Positions 20,092 through 29,709 are shown, numbered from the stretch's first letter. The stretch: DNA of 37,394 nt from Bremia lactucae (GCF_004359215.1 NC_090619.1:2052597-2089990), one strand, 5' to 3'. Translations and numbers: made by a program. The notes: generated by a model from the letters alone, not told the origin.

Positions 20092-20960
20092 TCCCCCACG
20101 CGTTTCAATAACGATACCACTGCATGGTTCAGGGCTTGGTGGGGGAGAATTAGCCGATAGGCTTGCTGATATCAGCCATGTGACCGTTCGAAAACAAGTA
20201 AGCGAGTTTCTCGCGACGCGATTTATTGTCTTAAGACATGTAAGGGATACGATGGCTGATAGCCAAGACGAACTAAAAGAACAAGCAGGTGCCAAAGGCA
20301 GAAGCTGTATTAATTCTTATATGGTCGGAGACCGAGTTTTACTAAACGCTAAAAATCTACATACCAACTTGGTTTCCGCGGTCTTCAAGACCAAATTGCG
20401 CTCGCGCTTTATTGAACCATTTGCGGTCGTGGCCAAGAAAGGCCTAGCTTATACGCTCAACCTTCCTAGCAAGCTGCGTGCACACCCAGTGTTCTACGTT
20501 GGCTTGCTTAAGCCATATCGGGACCCTTCCCACGTGGACTTGAAGGCGCTTGCGCCGAGACAGGCGGTCGTGCCGCAGATTGCTGCATGCTCACCAGGAT
20601 GTCCAGCTGGCCCTCTAAACGAGGCTGCTGACGCTCCAGCGTTGAAAGACGGTCCCGAACCGCCTCAAAAGAGCTCTCAACCCGAGCAAGGACCTTACGA
20701 AGAAGTTGCACCTCCCGCGCTGCTTGATGTTGCGGGGGGACCTTCTGTTACATTTGGAGAAACTTACAAAACGACGTCGTCGTAAGGGTCAATACCAGTA
20801 TCTGATAAAGTGGCTAGGGCACCCCTCTTCTAAAAAATCTTGGGAATTCGAGGTACCACTTCGGCAAGATTGCCCGTACGCCGTTGACGTTTTTGAGCGC
20901 CAATCTCAGGGTCAACTCGCGTCAAACGATGCTTCCCACCACTGTGGGATTAAATGGATC
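20092..20960 (+). pseudogene. E5 integrase tail and chromodomain
   Basis: Tail 20092-20640: ISHVTVRKQVSEFLATRF, NSYMVGDRVLLNAKNLHTN, RSRFIEPFAVVAKKGLAYTL, HPVFYVGLLKPYRDPSHV. After a frameshift near 20750 the chromodomain (about 20778-20910) reads RRKGQYQYLIKWLGHPSSKK, SWEFEVPLRQDCPYAVDVFE, with the aromatic/acidic core kept. In E2 pol ends about 15 residues later. From 20508 on, this coding sequence lies antisense to the E5 second ORF. Confidence 0.85.
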
Positions 20961-21806
20961 TATAGCCTCAGTGCGGCTTCGATTCATGGTTGTACGATCA
21001 ACCGAAGCACTGAAATATCGGCTAGGCCTTTCTTCGTCTTGTGCATAAATGCCGAACGTAACTGGCCTTTGGTCTTAAGCTTAGCGAAATCGAAGCGAAG
21101 CTTCCGTTCCAAACGAACATCAGCCATATCCGCAGACTCTCTGATATTTCAAATATTACGAAGGTGGCGGGCCCGGTGGACCCAGTCCTCGAATGAGACT
21201 TCGTTTTCACTCCTTCTTTCGTTAGGAAACAAAACGATCGGAATCTCCCTCATGGAGGTCACCGAAGCCCCGCGAGCTTGATCATGTAAACGCGTCAGAT
21301 ACTGGCTTTGCATCATTACCTTGGCGTAAGGTATCGCTCATGAAGAGCGTCGCGAGCTGCGATCTCCTCCGGCGTCCTCGCCGGGTCACCGGAGATCCAG
21401 ATGCCCAAGCTGTGACCCGCTATCTCTTTGAGACGCTCGTCCGCACTAAGCGGAGTGAACATATATTCACTATGAGCTTCAGCTTTCTCTATCTCGGCAG
21501 CTAGACGACAAGCTTGTTCTTCTATGAGGATTGCTTGCTCTTACTTTTCATCGAGCGGATTAGTAATGATGTTGGACTCAGGTCCTGCTTAATGCAGTTA
21601 ATACATCAGCGGCACCACATTCTTGGAACGGATTCGGGGCCCGCCGACGTTCATCCGGAGGAGAAGGCGTGAGAGAACGACGCTCTTTCTCCTCCTCCTC
21701 TGATGGAGAGTAACTTTCAAAGTCCACCATTCCCTCATCATCGAGGAAGGTGCTACTCATCATCGAGGAAGGTGCTAAGAGTCTGTGACTCACGCTTGAT
21801 TGTCAT
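20508..21806 (-). CDS. Antisense ORF of family-B element E5
   Basis: ATG at 21806, 110 nt inside the 3' LTR, stop at 20508. Frame broken by a 22-bp tandem duplication (21734-21777), an in-frame stop after RNI and a few indels. N-terminal MTIKRESQTLSTF, MVDFESYSPSEEEEKERR, SPPDERRRAPNPFQECGAAD; middle GIWISGDPARTPEEIAARD and VRLERKLRFDFAKLK. The C-terminal 67 residues (20508-20711) are open and predicted coiled coil: LLRKVLARVESSFEAVRDRL, STLERQQPRLEGQLDILVSM, then a Pro/Ala tail ending PDMA. Differences from E2 are often conservative (D/E, K/R). Antisense to the chromodomain and integrase tail of E5. No known family recognised. Confidence 0.65.
21734..21777 (-). repeat. 22-bp tandem duplication in E5 antisense ORF
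   Basis: CTCATCATCGAGGAAGGTGC plus two more bases occurs twice head to tail. It shifts the antisense reading frame after about 17 codons and is absent from E2. Confidence 0.92.
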
Positions 21807-21904
21807 GAGACAAAGGGAAGACAAACACAACCGAACGGTTAGCTGTTTCGGTTCCACCTCAAAGAGGAAATGAAGGGAAGGTTGTCACCGGGTGTCAACA
21901 GTCT

Positions 21905-21915
21905 GATGGGGGGGG
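21905..21915 (+). promoter_or_regulatory. Polypurine tract of E5
   Basis: GATGGGGGGGG precedes TGTAACGGTG. Matches the E2 tract on the other strand and identifies the 3' LTR. Confidence 0.8.
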
Positions 21916-22399
21916 TGTAACGGTGCACACATCGGTTGGAGAACCGTCGTTGTGGTACATTTACTTTATAGATAAAATACCCCTTTATTTAATTTTGAAA
22001 TAGTTAGTTACTTAAATCCCATTTAGTATCGGTAACAAATATGGTCGCCGCCAGATATAAATCTGGCGGCCGAAATCTATTTTTAATTAGCTAGGGTAAG
22101 ATTTTTAGATTTAAATAATTAAATAAAGTTCAGTTCCCCTTTTAATCTTTAAGCGTTAAGTGCTTTTCTAAGGCTTGCGCATTGATCTGTAAGAGATAGA
22201 AGCCTTTCTAAGGTATATCCTCTTGGGCACTAGTTGCCACTTGCTTCAACAAACCCCTGAATCCCTTGAACTAGAATTCCTTAAGCTTTAATAGCTTGTA
22301 CGACTCCCTGAGTTGTTGAACCCATTAGTTCAATAGAACTAAGTGACTCTGAGTCTGAAAGTCTTCCTCTGACTTTAGAAGCGAGGTAGCTCCGCTACA
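21916..22399 (+). repeat. 3' LTR of E5 (family B, 484 bp)
   Basis: TGTAACGGTGCACACATCGG to CTCCGCTACA; 24-bp palindrome at 22047-22070. Its 3' end directly abuts the cut end of the family-D LTR at 22400. Confidence 0.93.
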
Positions 22400-22861
22400 G
22401 GAAGGTATCTTATGAAGCTAAGGGTCTTTAGCTTAAAGGTCTAGACTAAGGCTTTACAATTGAGAAAAGTAAAGCTGTATTAATATATTTAGCTTCCTAC
22501 GTAACGATCTTCTATCTACAACTGAACTTTTTATGTTAGTAACTAACCATGTATGGCGCCTCCTTGCGCACCGCACATTAGGGTCTTATAACGATTGGCG
22601 AAGTTGATTTAGACTGAAATTAGCCATGAATAAAGCTAATGTCTTGTCGCATTAATATTACCAAATTTGGCAATATTGGAACTTTTTAAGTTAAAATTAA
22701 TAGAGACAGCAATTTATACTTCTTTATTTATTTCCTCTCATAGGAAATAATATTTTTTATTCCTCTCACAGGAAATAATATTTATTATTCCTCTCATAGG
22801 AAATAATATTTATTTTTCCTCTTATCGAAATAATACTAGTGTAACGGGACACCCCGTTACA
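22400..22861 (-). repeat. 3' LTR of E6 (family D), outer end truncated
   Basis: Inner end on the - strand TGTAACGGGGTGTCCCGTTA, a near-palindrome. The outer ~115 bases seen in the 5' LTR are missing at the junction with the B LTR. It is longer inside than the 5' LTR because of extra U3 sequence, including a 28-bp repeat array. Confidence 0.85.
22725..22835. repeat. Array of about four 28-bp hairpin units in family-D LTR
   Basis: Units of the type TTCCTCTCATAGGAAATAAT plus an AT tail are repeated four times with small changes. Each contains ATTTCCT...AGGAAAT, a self-complementary arm pair. The 5' LTR of E6 keeps about one degenerate unit. Confidence 0.88.
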
Positions 22862-22872
22862 TCGCCCCCCTA
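22862..22872 (-). promoter_or_regulatory. Polypurine tract of E6
   Basis: TTAGGGGGGCGA on the - strand ends at the LTR start TGTAACGGGG. Confidence 0.75.
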
Positions 22873-22920
22873 AACAACAGTCACTATAGTGACTGATATA
22901 GGGTGGCAGGAAAAACTATT

Positions 22921-24433
22921 ATGTCTTTCCTCGTAAGTTTTGCATTATTGGTTTTAATCAAAATACCGATCTTATTTCATTAATTGATTTTGACCAAAAT
23001 CAACTTGGCGACAAATAAGTCTGTGCGTGTGGCCCGTGAGGCCGCAAAGCTAACAGCTGCACGGACCAGTGCAGCTGTTGGTAATACAAATGTTTCAGCA
23101 GACGCTAATGCGTCTACTGCGGCGAATGCGTCACCTTCTGCTCCTATTGGAGGTGACTGGAACATGTCATCTGTTGATGACATTACAGGTGACTGGTCCA
23201 AGTCACCGTCATTGCCCGACTCAGTGGCTACTGTAAAGGCCGCCAGATCAGTCGGGGCCGAGTCCGTTAAACCTTTGGCTTCTAACGTGACAACCAGAGA
23301 GGTGATGACGAGATTGTTCGACTCGTCGGACCTCTTTGGTAAAGAGTCATCTGATGATGACTTCGTGGGCGATGATAACTTTGGTGACGTGAGTATGCGA
23401 CACCAAGAACTAAGTGGTCGCGAAGGGAAGAGTGCTGGTGGTGGTGCTAGCTTGCATCACCCGGAAAGGATTAATTCTAAGGATCGCTACAAGGGCCAAG
23501 TTAACGTTAACGTTAACATTGCGGTTCGCTCCTGAAATAATGCCTTGGTTGCCCTCTAAGGATAACCTAATTCGTTGGTCTGGTATGACCAACGATCGAT
23601 ATCCCAATCCGCTATTCGACTCATTCAGGCTTCAGAAGCCTGGTGAGGATGAGACGGAATTTTTCATCGATGCCTTTTCCTCTCGTGGGGGACTCATGCC
23701 CATGCTATTTTAGAATGCAGGCCATGCCCCTAAGGAAGAATATTCACTCAAAGATCCTCACTGGAGGACTCTCATCTCTTACGATATGCGTCAAGGGATA
23801 GAGAACGTCGAATCCTTTTACGAGCGCGGGAAGCGCTCGTTTTTCGATGGACCTTTCTGTTTTGGAGGATGGGTCTCGTCGTACTGCCAACATCAGTTGA
23901 GAACGAGGTTCCTAACTACCATGCGAGGGTGGATACCTTCACCATCGAACGAGATATCTCGTTCGAACACCCTTTACCTCACGTGGGACAAGATTTCAAC
24001 AAAAAAACGCTTTTCACTAATCGAATCCGTCAATGAATGTGGAGGGGGGGGAAATTCGGGTTCGCTTCATTTGACGAACCCGAATCAACATCGTGATTTG
24101 GATCACACCCTTTACTATTGAGGGAGGACATTGATCACGAGCGATCCCGTCGCCGGTGGTTAGCGATGACGGTTGATAATGTTTCTCGTGACCATTATGA
24201 AATTGTGCGCAAGTTGCGACTGATCAGCTAACGGACATCACTCCCCTCATAAAGAATTGGTGACAGCTCGTCAGAAGATCTCTTCCGTGGAGGAAAGAGT
24301 AAATCGTCTGGTTCATGAGAATCATACTTTCTTCCGAGACAACAACGCTGTGGCTCGGAACCATCATGCTTTGGCGATACGTACACATGCTACGAGGCAG
24401 CTCGATCGTGTACGCATTGCCTTGGCGATGTAG
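22921..24433 (+). CDS. Antisense ORF of family-D element E6 (homologue of the E1 antisense ORF)
   Basis: Main open frame runs to 23535 (NKSVRVAREAAKLTAARTSA, Ala/Ser/acidic, RLFDSSDLFGKESSDDD). After a frameshift beside a GTTAAC repeat (23500-23517) it continues PEIMPWLPSKDNLIRWSG, DETEFFIDAF, then EEYSLKDPHWRTLISYDMRQ and RSFFDGPF, LRTRFLTTM..WI, and after further breaks a charged coiled coil (KELVTARQKISSVEERVNRL) to TAG at 24433. Aligned blocks with E1: PWL..LI..SG, EE/ETxFxxDAF, YSL..P...IS, FxDGP, TRFL..M..WI..P. A Cys-containing middle part of E1 is missing here. The ATG at 22921 is 60 nt inside the LTR; it joins this frame only if an 87-nt GTAAGT...AAG intron (22933-23019) is removed, which is conjecture. 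Confidence 0.62.
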
Positions 24434-24960
24434 TACACGAAAGGGCCGATATACCTGGGCAGTAATTTATTACCGCCTACATTCGTCGCTACATTTTTTG
24501 GTAGGCATACCGTAGACAGTAGGACCAGGTCATTAACATTAAATAAAATATGTTTACTCTCATGCTCTCTTCCATTTATATTAGAGTTCCGTTTCTGTCG
24601 GTCCACCGCATCAGCGGTGGATTCCTGTACAAAACCGACAACTGCTTCTCTAGCGAACAAGAAATCAACTGCTGACTTGGTTTTATTTTTGTTTTTAGTG
24701 CGACCGGCTCGCACTGCAGAGATATCAATCTCTTCATTATTGAGAGTATTATCGTTCTCGTTAATTATATTGTTTTCGATTTTAAGTCTTTTAGCATCGT
24801 TGTCAACGTCAGCTATAGCATTATTGTTATTACTGAGTTTGTCCACTTCAATGTTAATTAAATCAACATTGGTATCCTTCGCATTGACCTTAGTGCTAAT
24901 GATTAATAAGCAAGAGCTAGCAGTTTCTTTGCTCAAGCGAGTCTCTCCCACCCTTTAATA
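24364..24960 (-). pseudogene. E6 integrase C-terminal GPF module
   Basis: FLFAREAVVGFVQESTADAV, NVNDLVLLSTVCLPKNVATN, GGNKLLPRYIGPF. A 1-nt loss right after GPF sends the rest out of frame. Preceded by an Asn/Asp-rich spacer (NNNNAIADVDND). No chromodomain. The last ~70 bases overlap the antisense ORF stop at 24433. Confidence 0.82.
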
Positions 24961-25735
24961 AATAAGAGTCTCACTCAAACAAGGTGGGTATACGTGGGTG
25001 GCGTAAGCCATTCACGAAAAATGGTGTATGCTATGTAGAAGCATGCACTATATTGTTGATGGCAAATTCTACCATCGGCAAGAACTCGCTTCAACTCTTA
25101 AAAGAGTGGACGTATCCGCGAAGTATCTTTTCGAGAATACGGTTTGCCCGCTCCTCTGACCATCTGTTTCAGGATGATCAGAAGTTGACATTTTCAACTG
25201 TGTTCCAAGTAATTTGAACACAGTTTGCCGAAATTCTGTCGTGAATTCAGGGTCTCGATCTGAGACCAGCTCGAGGGATAACTCATGGAGTCGAAATATC
25301 GTGTCAACAAAGACACGAACGCAGCCCTTGCCTGTGATCGACTCCGGTGCTGCAGCAAGATGTACCATTTTGCTAAAATAATCAACAAAAACAAGAATAC
25401 CATTGTTCTTATGTTCGTCGATGGGAAATCCGAAGACGAAGTCCATGGATACAGACTGCCAATACTCTGCCGGAACAGGTAGAGGTTGTGACGGAGTATG
25501 AAATGAAGATTGGGCTTCACCCTTTGACAAACTTCGTAAGCACGTATGTACTTGCGGACGACATCATACTGGCGTAGCCAGTAGAAGTCGCGACATATCG
25601 TGAGATAGGTCTTTTCACGTCCACAGTGACCACTTATTGGTGCATCGTAGCACTCATACATGATGCGTACACGCAAATCATTATGGGTGGGGATGACGAC
25701 ACGAGTGTGCCGCCAGCAATGGCTTTGTAATACAG
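24961..25735 (-). pseudogene. E6 integrase zinc finger and core
   Basis: Zinc finger in one frame: MYECYDAPISGHCGREKTYL, with the first His as Tyr and the first Cys lost (YEVCQRVKP). Core in another: QSVSMDFVFGFPIDEHKNNG (first Asp), ELVSDRDPEFTTEFRQTVFK (second Asp), STSDHPETDGQ, then a frameshift before ERANRILEKILRG (Glu) and a stop after HSFKS. Confidence 0.82.
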
Positions 25736-26420
25736 TAGCCGATTGCTTGTTGTGTATCGATCTGTTGAGGATCTATACGATTCCGGCAATCCTTTTAAGG
25801 ATTGTTGGGATAGATTCCTAAGGTAATCCATCAACCCTTATAGGACTTATCATCTTGATAAGCTCTTCTAATGTCTTCGAGTAGCGTTGACGACGGAATA
25901 TTTCTTGTTGCAACAGTGGCCTTATGCTCACTGCTGATTTGCGCAGCTGGCTCGAAATCGGACCAGCGCGAAAGGGCATCAGCGACGACGTTTTAAGTCG
26001 TCCTAATTTATACTCCACGGAGAAGTTATACTCCGCGAAGGAAAACAACTATCTAGCCATTCTTTGCGAGAGCTGTGGACTGTTTACGGCCGTGCGTAAA
26101 GACGCATCGTCCGTCTATACAATGAACGTCTATCTCCCAAGAGATAGACCCTAAACTTAGCCAGTGCGTATTTCATGGCATGGCGTTCCTTGTCCTGCAC
26201 TGGATGATTGCGTTCAGCTGGTTGCAGCTGACGCAATTGATCACAGACGGCGCGGAGCGCGTCGTCTGTGTCATATTGCGCTAATGATCAGCCGATTGCA
26301 AAATCGCTGGCGTCACAGACCACACAGAATGGTCTATCTTGATCTGCAATCGCCCAGCGTGGCGATTGCATCAAGCTTTGCTTAATACCTTCAAAGGAAC
26401 GCTGGTAATCAGCGTTCCAT
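25736..26420 (-). pseudogene. E6 RNase H and pre-integrase linker
   Basis: CDASDFAIG-type start is read on the - strand around 26280-26330, followed by a broken YTD region near 26110 and FSFAEYNFSVEYKLGRLKTS (26048 down). The linker LPESYRSSTDRYTTSNRLLY leads to the integrase zinc finger. Several frame changes. Confidence 0.75.
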
Positions 26421-27350
26421 AACCATTTCTCGTCTAATTAAAGAGACGAGAGAGATGAACTGTCATCTCTGCATAATTGCGAGAGTACTTGTGCAAGTAC
26501 GCCGCTAAACCAAGGAGCTTTCTAAGTCCCTTGACATCGACTGGAACTGTCCAGTCGGTGATTGCCTTGATCTTTTCGGGATCAGGGCGCACGCCGTGTA
26601 TACCAACGATGCACCGAAGACGTGTTATTCGCTTACACTTCTTAAGATTTGCTTTCAACTTATGCTTTTGCATAAATGTAAGAACCTGACACTTATGAAC
26701 GTGAGTTTTATAAACTTCCACGTCCGCCTTTCATTCCATAGCCCGGCTATGGACGAATACATCGTCAAAATAACTCGGTGCAAATTCTCGCACAGGTCTC
26801 AACAGATCTGTAACACATCTGTTACATGTTGCAGGGGCGTTACTAAGTCCCTGTGGCATAACTAGCAACGCTCATAGCATACCGCGTGGGGTGCTTACTG
26901 CTGTTAACGGATAATTTTGTTCACGCAAAAGGATCTGATAGAATCCATCCATTAGATCCATTGACGAAAAGATAGCACTCTTTGACACACCATCAATCAT
27001 TACGTCTTTTCGTGGTATCGGCGTTTGAGCCGTTACAGTGACAACGTTCGGTTTATCGAATGCATGCACTATCCGCCATCCTCATGTTGTTTTACGCACA
27101 CAGAAAGTCGGAGAGCTATGTGGGGAAATTTATTCCATTACATGGCCCGCTGCTAAGCGTTCGGCAAGGAATTTGTCGATGGCTAATACTTGTTCACGAG
27201 GCAATGGCCATTGTTTCATGACACAGTATTTCGAACCTGGGATTAGGTCGATTCCGTGTCGAGTGCCTTTGTCCTTAGGCGACTCGCAAGTTACCGATAC
27301 AGGGAAGACATCCTTAAATTCTATTAATCCTTATATTAAGAGTTTGTCTT
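26421..27350 (-). pseudogene. E6 reverse transcriptase
   Basis: MHAFDKPNVVTVTAQTPIPR, SAIFSSMDLMDGFYQILLRE (first Asp), PQGLSNAPATCNRC, PSYFDDVFVHSRAME (Asp pair intact), FMQKHKLKANLKKCKR, GVRPDPEKIKAITDWTVPVD. Reading frame changes at least three times and one stop follows RAME. This copy gives the normal order of the part that is inverted in E1. Confidence 0.85.
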
Positions 27351-28260
27351 TAAAAACTTCCAGGATGGGACGTAAAATGTTCAATCCGAGTCTTGTCATC
27401 GAGGACACTTTCATCCATCGATGAGCTACTAAAAATTCGTTCGTTCTTAGGGAATACTATTGCCGACGGAATATCAGCCACGTACTTGTCATCCGAGGCA
27501 AGTACGCAGATCTGCTTGACTTTTCCACTACGCAGATCACGCAAGAACCGTTTCAGTTCAAGCGTTGGCAATTGAGTTATCTCCGAAGTTAACTTTGGAG
27601 GCGCTATTAGATCAAGTGTATAAGCGCCTACACTTGATCCATTAATTAGTATGACGTTTATTGCCTCAGTTTCTTCTTTGGAACTTGTTTCCAAAGGTAC
27701 CTGGGGACCTTTGACCACAGGTTTCTGGAAACGTTTTCCCACGGAATTATTTGGGGAGTATCATCCCCAACTGCCTCTAGCTGTGGTTGCGCTACCACAG
27801 TGAGATCCTCTACGATCGACTCTCCAGTCGGTCTAGTTTTTTTGCACTGTCTCTTATAGACTGGCGTTTTAAACTTTCTTAGATGTTGCATTTTTAGCAA
27901 GCATCCTTGTTTCGTACCACTCAACTTAATCAAGTGGTCGACTTCGACGCTGACTATGCTTGTGCACAGCCATCGGTAACTATGTCCACGTCACAATGGT
28001 GGACCTTCGACGCTGCCTGTGCTTGAGCACAGCCGTCGGGAACTTACCCCACAATGTGTTGGGTATTCGCACTAAGGTCTTGTGCAGTCATGCTAACGAC
28101 CAAACCACAAGTGAGGCTATCGCACTCACTCGTAGGACATCCACACTCTTGTGGACGCTCCAAGACGTTCATCAGTTGGCCATCTGACGAACAAGAGACA
28201 GACATCGTCACGGCTTGATGCTGCCGATTTTTACATGGCTCATAATTTCTTAGCTATGGT
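27350..28260 (-). pseudogene. E6 pre-RT block and protease-RT linker
   Basis: 27350-27742 is open: SKEETEAINVILINGSSVGA, LPTLELKRFLRDLRSGKVKQ, SSSSMDESVLDDKTRIEHF. Upstream to 28260 lies the linker, with the Cys cluster (ECGCPTSECDSLTC at about 28105-28160) shared with E1 and E7, and a degenerate two-copy direct repeat around 27943-28042 (period about 65 bp). Confidence 0.72.
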
Positions 28261-28500
28261 AATCCTAGGATGACATCAAATTTGTCATGACTAGTACGAT
28301 TAAACCATCATCGTGCTGCTTACCCCTTAACTTGTTCAGTTGCTAGGCGCACTGTCATCCTCGTTAGAGCGATATCGCGCTCAATAATTTAAGTCTGCAA
28401 TCTTCTAGCGATTGGCGTCCAATAAATTTTTTCGACGCCCCGCAATCGACAAGATACTTAAACGGCAATTTCGCTAACCTTTCTTTTTTCAGGGTGATAA
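28261..28500 (-). pseudogene. E6 aspartic protease remnant
   Basis: DCGASKKFIGRQSLEDCRLK marks the active site, with Cys after the catalytic Asp as in E7. A later LIVLVMTNLMSS resembles the E7 frameshifted end. Stops after SAISL make it inactive. Confidence 0.7.
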
Positions 28501-28619
28501 GGTTAACCTCATCCCCTACACACAATGTTTGTGTGAGGAGCAACTTTCGTCAAAAGGCCTGCAAATTCTTTTGACGTTGCCGGATCAGTAGGGCCCTCCA
28601 CACCTACTGACCCGGCCGT

Positions 28620-29709
28620 TTATTTACGATCCGCCTCGCCCTTGCGATTTCGCAACAGCGTCGGATCCCCGTCCTCTGCTATTCCTACTGGGGGTCGATA
28701 TTTTCGCTCAGTGCTTCATGACCCGTCTTTTGATTTTGATAATGCTTACATTGTTTGTAATTTGAAGAGCGAGGTTTCTCGCTCTTTACATTCGATAGAT
28801 CTATGGGTTCTGGACCCCGTTTTCTTGTCGTCTCGGTGGACGATAAGCACCAGAGTGGACAAAAGCCTGTTTAAGACTTAAGTCCTCCTGTTCAGCTTTA
28901 TAGATCGCTTGGTCTAGCGACTCTAACTCTAGCCGGAACAGGCGGGTCTTAACAGGACCGTCTGCAAGATCTTTAATTAACTCAGGTACCTGTGTTTGTT
29001 CATCTATTGGATTGCGAGCGATACAACTGACCAGGTATCGTGTATGTTGGGCATAAGCGTGAATGCCACGCTTGCCCTGCTTCAAGTCCAGGAGCTCGGC
29101 TCGAGCCCTAAATTCGGCACGCGGCGGCTCAAACGTTTGTCTGAGCCGGGTCATAAAGACCTCATACGACCCCAAAGACCAGTGGGTCGTGAAGCTTGAG
29201 CCCCAAGGCCCCAGATTTGGTACGTCCGGCTAAGTTGAACATGCCAAATATCACTTTCGTCGCATCATCACTGATACGATGAGCTTCTATGGCGTCATCT
29301 AATTCGACGAACCAGCTCAAAAGGGAGTCGCCTTCGACTGCCTTTTTAAGCTTTCGGGTCGACGCGGAAGCGTCGGCCCATTAGCAGCATATACATGCTG
29401 CTGTCTCAACAGTTCCAGCTGTTGAGCACCCTCTTCTCTCCACACCTATGTGTGTTGAGAGCCTTGCAGGTGAAGCAAGGCTACTTTCTCTTGGGACCCG
29501 TCGAGTTCATGCTGTATAAATCGGCTATAGCCGCATGTTGCTCGTCTCTTTGTAGAAATTGCGCTAATGGCTGGCCCGCCTACGACCGAACTCATGCGTT
29601 CGATCGCCCTCCATTCAAGGTCACTCTCACTCAAATGAGCGAGCCTTTCACGCGCTGCGTGATAGCCTTCTTGAGGGGCTTAAGAGGCCCCTCTTTCATC
29701 ATCCGACAT
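28620..29709 (-). pseudogene. E6 gag
   Basis: ATG at 29709 (MSDDERGAS), 58 nt from the LTR, aligned with the E7 start MSDDSGN. Then AIERMSSVVGGPA, FIQHELDGSQEKVALLHLQG, stops, and an open capsid segment (28801-29175): TRLRQTFEPPRAEFRARAEL, LDLKQGKRGIHAYAQHTRYL, ELIKDLADGPVKTRLFRLEL. The zinc knuckle is ruined (KQCKHYQNQKTGHEAL). E6 keeps about 22 capsid residues (SCIARNPIDEQTQVPELIK region) that E7 has lost. Confidence 0.82.

Larger units (their letters stand above)
16408..21054. repeat. Imperfect 2.3-kb inverted repeat of two B-family pol copies
   Basis: Left arm 16408-18716 (E4, -) mirrors right arm 18789-21054 (E5, +), with a 72-base spacer that belongs to the + copy. Arms are near 90% alike by eye, so they are separate element copies rather than one sequence read twice. 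At the centre CGAAAAG-AATG-CTTTTCG (18724-18741) forms a small hairpin. Confidence 0.85.
18717..22399 (+). mobile_element. E5: 3' half of a family-B element
   Basis: Starts inside pol just before RNase H, then integrase, chromodomain, antisense ORF, polypurine tract and a full 3' LTR ending at 22399. Gag, protease and RT are missing. It is the best-preserved B copy for the integrase core and the antisense ORF coiled coil. Confidence 0.88.

Noticed and set aside
23500..23517. GTTAAC triple repeat as a regulatory array
   Set aside because: Only three 6-bp units inside a decayed ORF; most simply a slippage product.
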